DNA of 64,000 nucleotides. Source: Isoperla grammatica. Its lineage: Eukaryota > Arthropoda > Insecta > Plecoptera > Perlodidae. A model generated the notes under the pieces. It was not told the DNA's origin, did not search any database, and saw only the letters and a list, made by a program, of their open reading frames with translations. A program made the translations under genes and the position numbers. The DNA lies in contig OX246739.1 of the NCBI GenBank assembly GCA_945910005.1, forward strand, positions 9,274,292-9,338,291. Reading direction: 5' to 3'. Positions 34,698-55,000 of this stretch are shown piece after piece; positions within the stretch are counted from its first letter, which is position 1, and every line of letters begins with the position of its first letter.

Positions 34698-37600
34698 TCA
34701 CTCCTCTTCTGATGAAGAATTAGACGACTCTGGCATACTGCTAAACCAATTTTCTCGTGCTCCATGGAAAGAAGCGGATTGGGGACCTTGAAGTGGAAGA
34801 GACCTGTTAAAAAAAAAAAATACATAAGTTGCATTGTTAACACACAGAACGTGATGAAAAGAAAGTAGGCACTAAAATTCTAATACAGGCCTACAAGCGC
34901 ATAGGGATCGCACGGTATGCGTGTTCACGGACACATGAGACATTCTTCAAAGAATGTTTGTAAAGAAAATTTTTGATCTGCCGATGGTATGACGATGCAT
35001 TGGAAAATAACTAAATGATTAGATTTGATTTCATAAAAAGGGCCTTAAAAACCGGTTCCAAAGTGGAGGAACGGGTTTCAACTTCTTGGACCAGATTTCA
35101 TTATTAGTAAAAATCATAAAATGTTAAATGAACAGCAAGGATGACATGTATGCACTCGTAGAGTAGATGTACATCTAAAGTATGAATAATTCAATCCATC
35201 TACACTACTAAGTACATTGGGTTGGGGTTCAGTATTATGAAATATTTAGTAGGCTACTAACTTGTTTTCACCATGGTAACCACCAACGGGAAGCGTGGAT
35301 GCCATGGATAAAACAAGTAGGTAAGTAAGTAGCTTACCTACTAAATATTTCATAATTCAGGCTCTTAGTGGAAGAGTAACCTGAATTATGATTTACTGGT
35401 TGACCAGATCCAGCATGATGGCATAATAGCCAAATGTGGGCATTTGAGAAGAAGAAGATGATTTATTTAAAAAATTCCAACCTCTGCCGTTTGGTGTGCG
35501 TGGGTAGGGTGAGCGAGGTCGGATAGTAAGCCTGCTCCTCCGCGTCGTAGTCCAGCGGCCGGCGATGCAGAGTCATCGTCTCCTGCGGGCTGGTCGCGTT
35601 GGGTTCCTCGTCCACGTAATAGCTCGAGCCGTGCGCGCTCTTGCAGTTCTCGCACTCGGAACGGTAGTCGTCGTTGTCGTCGGCCGTCGCGAGACACGGA
35701 TAAGAAGAAGAACAGTCACACGCGTCCGAGCAACACTTGTTCAGGTCGTTGAGCGGGGACGAACCGAGTTCCGAGTTGCTGTCCGCGTCGGTCGACACGG
35801 TGTACACCGTCGGTTCTATCACCGTCGACTCGGAAACGTGAGGAGGAGACGTGGAGGGAATCTCGGGAGGGGGGATATTTAAAATAGTGATGCTGTTTTT
35901 TATATTAGTACACGAAGCAGTGCTCGTATTAAACGATTCGACACCCAACGCGGATGGCGGCGGTCCGATCAGAACGTCTTCGTAGAAAGCGTCCGAGCGA
36001 ATGGCGTCGGCGGTGCAATTTTCGGCGGCGATCGGCAACGGCGGCGGAATATCCATTATCAACCGCGAGGTACGTCTCGATTCGGACACATCTAGAGGGG
36101 CGGCGTGACGCGGCCGGTCTCTCGAGCCGGTCTCGATGTGGAAGCTCCCGCTGGTGGCTAGGTTGATCGGAATGGTGCGATGTCCCGCCCCGGTGCATAG
36201 AAGGGAGGGGCCCCGATCGTTGCTGCCCGAGTGCGTAGAGTTGGCGCTGGAGGCGATGGCCGCCGCGAGGGCAGCCTCGGCTCTAGCCGCGGCCACGGCC
36301 TCCTCGTAAGGGGGGGGCGCCTCGCCGCGGGGGAAGTAGTTTCCGGGCGGCTTCCATAGGGGGTAGTGCGACGACGGCTCATCGTACGAGAAATCCAGGT
36401 GGCGTTCTTGATTGCCGCTTCCTAAATAACCCATATTGTCCGGTAAGTATGCCAAACTGCCCGTAATATAGCCAATACTTCTTTCATCTTCACTTAGCTG
36501 ACGATTTTGTCGGCCTGAAATAAAGCATGATCATTACTCATTAGTACGCTACTGCTAGTATTTAGTTCCCACCATATTACCTATGATTACGGATGTCTGT
36601 TGAGACCAACACTATCTACTATTTACTGCACTAGGTAGACTAAGGGATATTACGCGTACGTAATATATAAAGACCGAAATCAATCAATCAATAAATCTTT
36701 ATTACCGTCATAGCAACGATGAGCAGATAAGAAGCCGTGAACTAACGGCAAAGAGAGCCATGGCCCCGACCAGCACTGTGCTAACTTTTACGCTATACCC
36801 AGGCGTGCAGACTAGTCTTATATCTGCAGATGTGGTAAATGTCCCGAGATCTAATTTAAGTTAAATGGCAGAATAATTACCAACTTACCTCTAATCTTCC
36901 GTTGTCTAAGACGATGAATAAGGAAAAATAAGAGAGAAAGAGACAGTATAGCTGTTATGGCACTCGCAATGAGGCGCAATCCAAAATCTGTGGTGAAGTC
37001 AACATCGGAATGTTTTGGTAATGTGTCGTCAAGGCAAATAAAATCACAACACGAATTGCCAACTCGAAATGATTTGCAATCCTTAAAACAAACAAATAAA
37101 CAGAGCATTAGAGATGTTCCACAGTTACATGAATCCTGAACTACACCTAGGTCTAGCACTCCATACGGTAGGCCTACATTTATTTGTATACTGTACGTCC
37201 ATGCTCCATATAGTTTCGTAACAACTAGACTAGGCCTAGGCATATAAATTCTGAACCAATTTAACATCTCCCATGATATATATTCAAGTGGCAACAATGG
37301 CTTAGGTCCATTGAAATTTACAAGTGGCATGTCAAAGTGAATACAAGATGTAGGCCTAAATAAATCAATTTGACTTATAAAGATAAAAATAGAAAGTAGA
37401 AAATGCACAAGAAATAAAACAAGTCGCCAAGCTTGCAAAAATAAGCACGTGAATATTAAACAGACTTGTCTTTAATCAAACAAAAAACTTAACTGTTAAT
37501 TCACATTTTGTAAGCTTTAAGATCCCAAAAGAACAACGAGATGTATAATGGTTTGGTTTCATAATACATAAGTTTCAACGGTTCCGATTCCGGTTCTACA

Positions 37601-38684
37601 AAATAAAACAGTTTCGGGTGCCGGTCTGATTCCAATCTCTGGTATTTATTGTCCTCCTTGTAACTCACTTAACTGTATTGATACGACATAGGCCTACATT
37701 AAATAGGCTACGCCATGTGAATAAATTAAAATGTAGACACCTGTACAGGTAGATAAACAGTTTGGCTAGTTGGTCTAGAGGTAGACATGAACTTACTTGT
37801 GGTGGAGAGCACAATACAGCTTTGCACCATTTTGGACTGCCATCTTCACAAACACACAATGTGCAGGTATCGGGACCTGGTACATAGTGTAAGCCGGGTG
37901 CGATTATGCGGTCAAGAAGGTCAGTGCATTCACCAGAGCTTCGCAAAGTTGTCACACCTGTCACAAACATTGCAATGCATTACTAGGCCTACCTATCAAT
38001 GATTACCTACAAATTTGTAGTTCGGCAAGATGCGAAACGGCCTAGATCGAAATGCGAATTGAAAGCGAGCGGAATCCACTCGGTTTGAAAAAAGCTAGGC
38101 CTTAAGCAAAGGATAATGCACATTGAAGCATAGACTTAACTGATCAGCCCATTTGCGTTTGCTTAAGTCTCAAGCCGGCCAAGTTAGTTTGCATTAATGC
38201 CCGTAATAGCCTAGCCTAGGTGGTGCAGATGAACAATTTTGCACTCTTCATGGATGGCTACCAGGCCTAGCCTAGGCCCTAGGCCCAACCCCTTGCCTGC
38301 TGGGGTGTTTGGGCTTTTGGTTATCTCCAGGCGTAAAAGTTAACCATTTGGGTTCTGGCTAGGCCTACGTGGATCTAGGACACAGGCCAAGGCCTAGGCC
38401 TAATTGCCACAAAGGTTTGACAGGATGGGCTAGACCTAGGCCTATATAACACGCTGTTAATATGCCCTAATTGCAGGCCTAGAACTAGGGTCTAGATTGA
38501 CTCCTAAGCTTGAAAGCCGAAATGAAGCTCCAGTGGGTCTCTGCAAGAGCTTACAAGGCCTGGCCTAGAAGCCTAGGTCCCGAGGCCTAGGCTAGGCTAG
38601 CTACCTACGGTTTCTCTCAGGTTGCTTACCTGGTAAACTATTGAAAATGTATGAAACACCAAACACAATTAAAATTTCATACAT
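34698..38684 (-). CDS. DGCR2/IDD-like single-pass membrane protein: signal peptide, vWC domain, TM, PPPY tail (515 aa)
   Basis: Five exons (38684-38630, 37957-37797, 37081-36889, 36514-35482, 34803-34698) have consensus splice sites and matching phases (1,0,1,2), giving 516 codons with stop. Exon 1 encodes a signal peptide (MYEILIVFGVSYIFNSLP). Residues 29-88 hold ten Cys with CTLCVC and CCDFIC, the hallmark of a von Willebrand type C domain. A TM helix (LIASAITAILSLSLLFFLI) lies near 108-126. The ~385-residue cytoplasmic tail has APPPYEEA (PPPY at 203-206, a WW-domain ligand) and an acidic Ser-rich end. The layout and tail recall DGCR2/IDD, but the LDL-receptor A and C-type lectin domains of the vertebrate protein are absent. 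The PY motif suggests binding to WW proteins such as NEDD4-type ligases (inference). Confidence 0.8.
35229..35360. mobile_element. MITE in intron 4 of the vWC membrane-protein gene
   Basis: TCAGTATTATGAAATATTTA at the left pairs with TGAATTATGAAATATTTAGT (reversed right end), and the stems continue through TAGTAGG and ACTTGTTTT. The core CCATGG is shared with the element at 13149. Confidence 0.65.
36515..36888 (-). other. Intron 3 of the vWC membrane-protein gene with a possible retroposon end
   Basis: Donor AGAG/GTAAGTTG and acceptor TTTATTTCAG. The segment 36670-36790 (ATCAATCAATCAATAAATCT and after) looks like the 3' end of an inserted retroposon, low certainty. Nothing coding seen. Confidence 0.4.
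37980..38610. repeat. Cluster of the palindrome AGGCCT / TAGGCCTA in intron 1
   Basis: About ten AGGCCT sites fall in about 630 bases (for example near 37985, 38098, 38265, 38363, 38395, 38436, 38478, 38558 and 38585), plus many half-sites CCTAGG and GGCCTAG. Chance would give fewer than one. The cluster sits just inside the first intron, beside the signal-peptide exon. Confidence 0.8.
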
Positions 38685-38697
38685 CTTCACCACTCAT
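38677..38697 (-). promoter_or_regulatory. Upstream ORF overlapping the start codon of the vWC membrane-protein gene
   Basis: An ATG at 38697-38695, 13 bases before the main ATG, opens a six-codon frame ending in TGA at 38679-38677, inside the first codons of the main frame. If the transcript starts upstream of it, it could lower translation of the main frame. Confidence 0.45.
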
Positions 38698-41600
38698 CTT
38701 GAAGATTTCATGTTTAAATCTGTTGGCAAAACATTTTTTGACGTAACAACAATAACGTCACACAATAACGGAAGTAAAAAGTGGGGTAGGCTAGGCATAA
38801 GCCTACTTGATGATCGATTAGTTCTCCACAACGAGTTATTTCAGAAATTAACAGATAAAATATATGTTATTGCGCACTGCTCCGCTTATTATCATTGCGC
38901 TAATCCAGCAACGGTAAATGTTCACCACTGCCTTGTTGAGACGCGACATTGTTTTAGCGGTACTTTCAAAAATGTCATGCAATATCATTCACTCGTTAAC
39001 AATTTTTGTATTTGTATTTGGTATTTCACGGTTCACGTTCACACAACTGTTTGGTGTTTAAAATAATTACTTTTTAGATGGAATTACTACTTAATAATAG
39101 CTTCATACAGTTTCATATAACACAGGTTATCAAATAAAGAGCTTCATTTCATACAGAAATTCAGTGCCGGCGCGTGCGGACCGTGGTGCGGCCACAAGGG
39201 GCCTCGCAAATGATTGTCTTCATCTTTTCATGTGTGTTTTAAAACAACAAATATAAAAAGTACAAATATAATAAGAAAATCACCAATATTTCTTTGCTAA
39301 AGGTTAATTTTAACATGAGGGGCATGAGGGGAGTTGTATTATGCCTTTATCTGCCCCTATGTCCACGCTCTGCCGCTAACAAACGTTTGTTTTACCCGCT
39401 ACAGTTGCCGACGACTCTCGAGTCATTGTTCATATTTTGTTCTTGTTCTAAATTCACTCATAGTCCCAAATCGCACTGTTGTTGGCTGTTTCACCCCGTG
39501 AGCTCTGTTATGAGTATGACTCGCTTCCATTGAGTGGGCTGTCGTTTCAATATGTATGCAGTGCAGTCAGCCTTTAGTTTCGGTTTGTTCGATCTCATAA
39601 GCACACAGATTGTAGTTTTATGTTGCCGTGTGCGCGAGTCATTTCCAGCTGTTTGTGTAAACATGGTTGGTGTTGTGCAAATAAATAGGAATATTAATAT
39701 CATAACAATAATTGACCGAAATAAAAAACATATAGTCTATCTGGAGCATAAAAGAAGAAAGTGAGGAATTTGCAATATGAAAGAGGCCATCAAGAGTGCT
39801 AAAGTTTGAGAGGGTTTCTTTAAATAATCTAAACAAAATGACAGTGAAGCCATAAGTGAGACTGATGAGGGATCTATAAAAGCAATAACGGTGACCATGA
39901 CACGGATACGAGCATAACTGTTAACGAAACTTGTTACAGCGGTGGATCGACTAACCGTAACGTATCTACTGATAACAATTTACATTAAAACGAAAACATC
40001 GTCATTGTGAAATAAGACCCTACTAGAGGGACAAGGGTGGGCTCGTTTCCAGTAGACTTGACAGGGCGAAAATTTACCCTAGAAAATTGTTACCGTTGTA
40101 ACATGTAATGTCCTCATCTGTTTCGTTGTGGAATTCTCTTCCTATAATAAAAGTCTTTCAATCAGCGTCTAAAACGTTATTTAAATAACTATCGTAGTTT
40201 ATTTCCTATGCGTCTTCACGTTTCTTACTACTTTGTTTATATTTTATCAGGCATACTATTTCAAGTGCATTTTTATGTCACTTTTGGGTTGTTTATTTTA
40301 CATAATTTCTTTACGTTGTGTGCTATTTTAATCAGCTAGGTTAAGGTATCTATGTATACTTACCCATTGAAAAATACAGTCACAATTAGTAAGAAAGAGC
40401 ACAGTTCTGTTGTAACCCAAACTAAAATGTAAAATAAATATTATTATGAATAATATATGTGAGAGACAAGCTGATGGGATTGGGGGATGTTAAATATGTA
40501 AAAGGAATGGAAATTGAATGAAGCAAATTGTTCGGTAGTCTATAATACAGTTATTGTATTTTGAAGTACTATAGGTTCTTCCTGTATAAAGGGAAACATC
40601 CGTCTTTACCTGTAATTTAAACAGCACAGTTACAATCAGTTTTACATTATTACAATATAATGATTATTATTTTCATTGTTACAAATCTTCCATTTTCATA
40701 AATCACAAATGGCTTCAAACCAAATCCTTGACTATGGACATTGTACAGTAACTTGTATAAGTAACAGCAATTATGTTAGACATAAAATTAATCAAATTAT
40801 TATGCACACTATATTATACTAATAATAATAAAAATAATATGATAATAATATTAACAACAACAATCTAAACATAATAGTATTGCACTTCATTATCATCAAT
40901 ATTGAACAAACAAGGAATAAGAGTATTAAGGTATCACAACAGCTGGGAAGGATGAATGGATGGCATAGCTACGTAGTGTGCAAAGTATCACATCACAAAC
41001 TATTGCTATTGTGATGTATTTGTAAATCACACATTCAATTTGGTTTTTAACACTAAGAGTAATACTCCGCTTCCATTGAATAATGAAGATTTCATGCAAC
41101 ATATAAACTGCTCAGATTGAATTTTATCATAAAATATCTCTTCAATGGTTCTTCAATGGAAGTAGAATATAACAGCTGGCAAACTATTCGCAACTAATGC
41201 CATTATTTTAAAACAAATTGTCTGGCCAAGAAGCCAGTTGCTAATAATAATGTGTAATCACACTTAAGATTAACTATACCTATTACTTATGACATACATG
41301 TCAGTAATATAATATTCCGGTTTAAAACCTCATTTAAGTGAATGATGCATGTAAGAATACATATTCAAAATGTATAATGCATAATTATGTCACACACGTA
41401 TTTAGTATGTCAAATGACAATTTAACTTCAAGTATATTTTACAAAGTTTTACGTCTTATTTATTAGGTTTGACAATAGGGGCTATGATTACAATGTTCAC
41501 TTTAAAAATATACATTTAACTACTTTAGTTATGGTTGGATGCTAATTCTTACGGTAATACTTTGGAAGATCTAACTGAGGTACTGGTGGACAGTGTTTGG

Positions 41601-43460
41601 CATTGTTATATATTGTATCAGTACAAGATGTAATAACGAAAAATAACCTATAGAAATTGTTGAATATCATAAGTGTAATTGAATGACAGATATTGTTTAT
41701 TTTATTAAAATCCCTAATTATAGATTCATATATATCGCTTTGGATGTATCTGATAATGTAAGACTTGCAGCTTACACATGCAAGTCTAGAAAGTAAGATG
41801 ATAGAAATTAACCAGATATTGCCAGATTGGCGTTCTGTATAAATCAGTGGTGTTGGCCACTTCAAAACCGTATATTAAACACATTTGTGAAAATATTATC
41901 AACAAGTGCCTCAGCATGTTTTAACGTTAGAATCTGCACTCAGTCTTCCACTCCTACTATCAAAAAATGTAATTATTTTGATTTGATTTGGCCATTCAAT
42001 CTAACTTTGAAGTGCATTTTTTTCAATTGAGGAGTGCAGAATTTATGGCAAGTCATATGTGTGTGAAAGATGGTAGTACAAGTACCATATTATGTAATTG
42101 AATATTATGAATGTATGTACAAACATATACATACAACTTTATACAGGCTAGGATGGTACAATATTGTAGTTTTTATGATGTCTGTGTTAATAAATTCCAT
42201 GTTAAGTACAACATTACCAGTTATGGTTATAATGACTTCAAAAATTGTATCTAAAGGTTTTTGATAAGTTGGCGAACCAATCATTATAGTAAATTCTTTT
42301 AAATGACAGTTTTTTTTACTAGATGGGACGTATTAATTTGGGTGGATTTAATATGCTGTCATAATTTTAGTTACATATTTATGTGTAATGTTCATTTTTA
42401 ATGCGTGCGTGATGTACATAACAAGTGTCTTAACTAGAGCAATGTCAATACAATTATCATGGACAGTAGTTTGGTTTATATTGGCAAGTGCTCTGAAAAG
42501 AGCTAACAAGATGGCAATTATTCTATTTAAATAGAAAGTACTTCAGTGTGATTGTAAAACAAACGTTTCATGTGTATAACATCATTATTTTTACTGTCAT
42601 GGTTAGTATTCTGGTAGACATCAATATTGTGATGTCACACTCACAAGAAAGTCCAAAACTTTAATATGAGCAAACATCTTCTTACAATTGTTGGTGCGTT
42701 GAATAATATTTAAATAATAGTAAATAAAATCACCATTTAAAAACTGTAGGTCCTCAAAGTTGAGTCAGTATGTCAACATGCTGATAAGATATTCTGTGCC
42801 TTAGTCATTCAGTCAGGTTACTTTTGATAAGTTAAAATGGTTTGTTAACCCATAGTTAGGAGCCAATAAACAAAAATACAACTATATGAAATGAAGTGAA
42901 GAATATCAAGTGGGATGCAGAAATAATATTATTTGTTGTTCTTTATTTGAATTGAAAATATTTCTTGCAAGTAAACGATTAACATTTCAAATGGACGTGA
43001 TTTCAAATAAAATATGCCTAGAGTTTACATTGGCTAAAACCTTTCTAACTATTTTCAAATGTTTTGAATATCACTCAACTTATCGACAAGAATATAATGA
43101 CTCATTTTTTAGCGACTCACTAACACAAAAAATGAATCAAATGGTTTGAGTTTCACAATTTGTAATTTTCTCGCTGAAAAACTATCAACAAGAATTACAT
43201 TTTCAAAATTAAATACGCGTTTGCCCTTCTTTTAACGATAACGATAACAATACACAAAATACTGTAGAACAGTGTTAGAGTAACTTGGCCTTCTCTTGCT
43301 AGTAAACTATTGCAGAAAAAGAGCTGCCATATCACATCTCCTGACCTTCCTTCTGTTCCCATAACACCTTTGTGATATAGTAGTTGCATCATATTCAGCC
43401 GCTACTTTGACATTGAAACACTACTTGTTGATACGCTCAAGTCTCAAAGTAGCTGCTACG
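38685..43460. other. Intergenic region between the SH2 gene and the vWC membrane-protein gene
   Basis: AT-rich with only short scattered frames. The high-coordinate end must hold the 3' UTR of the SH2 gene; TTTATT at 42942-42947 is a poly(A) signal candidate on minus. The low end holds the promoter of the membrane-protein gene. The GC-rich bit at 39165-39215 may be a transposon remnant. Confidence 0.45.
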
Positions 43461-50431
<6,971 letters not shown>

Positions 50432-50929
50432 AGTGCGCGTTAATTCACAATCAATCAATTAACTTTGAATGTGTACTAGTAGTTTAGTTAGGTGTATTGC
50501 CACAATCTTAGCTATCTTAACAATAGACAAATAGTTACTGCAAGGTTTGTAGTAGATGACACACGCTAGTAAAATAGAAAAATCGGAGTTGTATTTTGTA
50601 TATAAATATAATTAATTAAGGTGGTTCAATACTGACAGAAGATTGACTATGAATGTGAATGTGACTTACAACACTGCAAGCAATGTTTTACCAAACCGAG
50701 CTAAGCAGCGCTTGGATTATACTTACTAACATTATATTCTATTATAAATGTAGAAAAGAGAAAAAGAGACCGAATATCTCCAGAAAAAAGTTTCTGAAAT
50801 ATAGAACCTGTTCGATATTGATCTTGATCAAACACACTTTACGACTCGCACAATTTATACCACCTTTCCTAACCTTTTGACTGAAACCATTCTCTGTTTG
50901 CAAGAGTGACTCTTCCTGTGGGTGCGTGC

Positions 50930-51140
50930 GTGATGCTAGACAAAGTGAAGCGCTGACAGGTGGGGGCGGGGGTGGGGGTGGGGGGGGGGGGGGGTGACGC
51001 CGGCGTCGAGGAGTGGTTGATTATCACCCGACGCGCTCCACTGCAGATTGTCTCCCCGAGCGAGAGGCGGCCGCTCTCTTCTCTGACTGACTCGCTGACT
51101 CGCTGACTCACTGAGTGACTGACAGGGCAACGAGGGGGCT
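50930..51140 (-). promoter_or_regulatory. GC-rich patch, candidate promoter or 5' UTR of the SH2 adaptor gene
   Basis: It is GC-rich within an AT-rich surround, with a G run on plus (50978-50994), NotI-type GCGGCCGC, and repeated GACTCGCT / GACTGACT units at 51085-51120 (TCAGT-type initiator matches on minus). It is about 500-700 bases upstream of the first coding exon. No direct promoter evidence. Confidence 0.3.
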
Positions 51141-54100
51141 GCGCTAGGCTAACCACCCAGCAAAGTATTCTACTGTAGTCGTCTATTTATAATTTCGAGG
51201 TGGAGGGTGTCAATGTTTTTTACTGACCAAGGTAGGGATCAATATTACAAAATGTGCGTGTTTACAAGTTAGCGGGGATGACATTATTTCCTCTGAGATA
51301 TTCAACAGTCTACTCAGTATGCAAGTATACACTTTTATGCTTGGCATACTGTGAATCTAGAAACATATAGTGACGACGACAATGTTAAAGATAACAGAAC
51401 AAATTAAGTAGCACTGACACATTTTTAGTTTCAATAGATATGTATCATTTGGGAAAAAGGAAGTTGTATTGTTTTAACACACTATGTTTTTTTCGTCTCA
51501 GAATACGATACAACAACAAAGTTCATGAAATAATAAACAACCACTTTTGCATTTTAATATAAATGAAATATTTTTACAAGTGTCACTTGTTCACAATAAT
51601 AAACACATCAACATTATTTCAAATTTTAAAATTGTATACTTGCTGAGAATTATTCTTGTTTGTTTTGTGTGTAGTACGAAGTAGCAGTTATTGTTCTCCC
51701 ATGTAAAACAGATGTGTTCGAATTTAAATTTATATATTCAGCAACGTGCAGATACAAATGCGCTTCTACATATTTTTCTACTGAATATTTCTTTTAAAAC
51801 ATCTGTTCTGTTGTCCTGTTTTTGTTTCTATATCACGTTTACAAATTATGGGTTTGTTATGTCTAAATCACGTTTTTCTTCTTCGGAATGGAAAAGCTTC
51901 GTTGTTTTTGTTCGTCGTGCAATAACTAACCCTGTATATAACAATGAAGTAAAAGTTTCAACGGGAAGCTTTCAACGGTCGTACTTTGATGAAATCCATT
52001 AAAGTTCTATCTCGGTGCAAAGAAAACTCCATTATCTCACCTACTCTGTAACGGTTTTCTTTTCAAGCAGCGAGACATATATTAGTCGTTAAGTATAGAA
52101 ACGTACACACAACTCTTAAAGATATCGTCCACGAGAAAGGATTTGGCAGCCCTACAGTGCGAAGGTAACATCATCACATTAACGGCAAGGTCATAGATTA
52201 AATAAACGTGACAGTTATGGGCAGTTAAAAACAGTTTTACAAGTAAAACTCACCAAAAGTCTAGTTTTGTATTAAAGTTAGGGTATTCAGTTGAAGTGCT
52301 ACGGCATGAAAGTAACGTTAATCAAACCGGAAGAATGTTGCGTGAATGTAGCTAGTTGGGATAGGAAAAACTTAACAAGATTTAGACCCGTGCGTTTGTT
52401 TTGACACTGACGAATGGATTGTTCACCGCTTTCTTGTTTTCTTACAGTAAATCACGTTGGTGGAGCGAATGCCGAGAGATGAGAAAATGGATGGATGATT
52501 CAAGAAAAATTCGATTAAGACGTATGGTTCGGTCTTGGCCAGTCTGGTACTAATCACATCAAATGCGGTTATTTTCCGGTGGCGAATCTTGCACGTCAAC
52601 TTGGTAAGCCAATCAGATCAGACCATGTGAGTTCTTACAAATCTGAGAGTTATGAGGGGTGGAGGGCGCAGTAAGCTGATCGGACAAGCACTTGTGTTGA
52701 TCCAGGGGTGATAACACTGGAATCATAGTCACACACTTCAAGACAATTCAGTGAGTGTTGTTTGAGTTTTAGGGAACGTAGGCATTCTTTCACTTCTAGG
52801 CTGTCAAAATTACTCTTGATAAGAAGTAATTATTTGTGGAAACGAAACAAATAAAACAAATGTACAATCTAACAAATCTGTACAGTATATTGTGTTGATT
52901 AGTGAAAATAATGTAATTCGTATCCCAAAGTCACATCTTATAAGCGAAATTCATTGTACCAAATATATATATTCGACTATCAAAATAACGTGAGTGTACG
53001 AAACTAAGTTACCAACATGACAAATCTAATAATTTACCAAAAAGGAAAAAGAAAATAATTGTCTGTTCACCTAAACTACGTTGTAAGTATGAGCTAACCC
53101 GCACAACTGAAACCATTCTTCGCCCCTCAAGCAAACACTACCGACTTGCGTTTATCGAGATATATCGATTGCTATCTCGCAACAGCATCTCGAGATGACT
53201 CACATGGGAATCAGTTCATGTAAGCGGAATAGACTTGCATCAAATCAGCGTATCTCGCCACAATATATCAGCTCGTAGCATTCAAAACATCTTCCATCTT
53301 GTAAATCTCCCCGCCAATACAAAACGTTGCGGGAAGTGAGTGAGAAGAGAAGAGCAGTACAAGACTATCTCCGAACCACAGCTACTAACATTGCCTTTCA
53401 GCTCGTCTCGCCTGGGATATACATCCACGGCGGGGACCAGTAGGAGAAAAGCGGAGAGTACGACTACAACTCATCGACACCTCTTCCTTATTTGTTGTAA
53501 CAAAGCATGTGTTTTATAAACGCCGAATCATAACGGCAATAAATTCAAAGCATTTTTTTCTTTAAAATAAAATGTTTAATATTTCGATCCCTAAAAACAT
53601 TGTACTGTAACAACTGCTTTGAATTCACTACACAAATAAAATGCTTTACGAGTGAAGCCCGCGCCGAGGTTTGGTATAAAAGGAAATAATAAATCTATAG
53701 CTTCTTGCTGAAATTAATTGCGAGTAACATTCTGAATTGTCTTTTTTTATTTTGTTTGAAATAATGCATCATACTGTAGTGTCTGGGAAAAATAAATCAA
53801 CATGTTAAAATACATCATACGATAATATGGCACCCTCAACAAAGGTACCAGTACCACATTAAAACTTAATTTCTAATCTTTTATCAGTGACCATAAACAA
53901 TGTTCTCTGTCCATGATCTGATATCCCTATTGAGTAGCATTGAACGGTACAGTGCATGTCTTTAGCCCTTGATGAATACCTAGAGACGTGTGTGTTTCTT
54001 TGCAACCAATCATATAAAAGCTAATCCATTACCTCAATAGAAAAGGAAAGAAAAAAGCAACAGCAAGAATGGAAACTAAAGCAGACACAACTTAAACTTT

Positions 54101-54937
54101 TGTTCGCTAGAAATGAACGCAAGACTCTTGATTGATGCCAAAGTAATTGAAAAGAAAAACAAGCTGTTTGATTATTTGTAATGGAATGCCAATAAGTTAA
54201 CTGAATTGAATAACTAAGAGTCAAAGAGTTTTCTTCGGTTTAACATTCTAGTAATAATTAAGGACTTTAAACCAAATCCTCGTTACCCTCTTAAGGAGAC
54301 TTGTTCACGGTTGTTATAATCTTATATGTTCTGAATTTCCACTCAACTATGAACTCCAATAACTTCCATCTTAATTCCAGATTAATTTACATGCTCCAGT
54401 GAGAATCTGATAATTGGAGCAAGATTCTGTTTACTTGGATCTATGCTTTACGAGGGAGACTGGGAGAGATGTAGGAGATCCCGTTTTGCATCGAGAACCC
54501 TATTATTATCAAACAGTCAAACAGTCAAACAAATACGTCATGTAAATACAACATAACGGTTTTAGTTGACATTTATCACGTTAGTATCAGTAGAAGTAAA
54601 TGATTTATCTTCACGTTAGACGCGTGTATGGCATTCAAACCATGGCATATAAAACTGATTAATGTTATACTTAGCCTCACCATTCATATTTATGATGATG
54701 AGTTTCGGGTGTTAATGTCTCCAATAATAATGTCCACCTGATTTTGACCGAGTTTGTTTGCATTACCACAATAAAATATTAATAACGTTTCGTAAGGATT
54801 CCTTTTGTTATGTGCTCACCAGATTCACCTGATGCGCTCTTCTTCAGACGAACTAGGTTAATGTCCGAAAGAAATAATACAGGACTCAATCCCAGCAATC
54901 GCCTTGTAACCTGAGTAAACCTTCGGAGAAACCAGCA

Positions 54938-55000
54938 GTCGTGATTGCCGGGGGCTGGAATCGAACTGGTGACCTCCCGAATTCGAGTCTCGTCACTTGT
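54938..55000 (-). mobile_element. tRNA-like SINE head or relic
   Basis: On minus, a good B box (CAGTTCGATTCC) follows GACTCGAATTCGGGAGG. It is flanked by SINE-like sequence with no cloverleaf. Low certainty on class. Confidence 0.35.
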
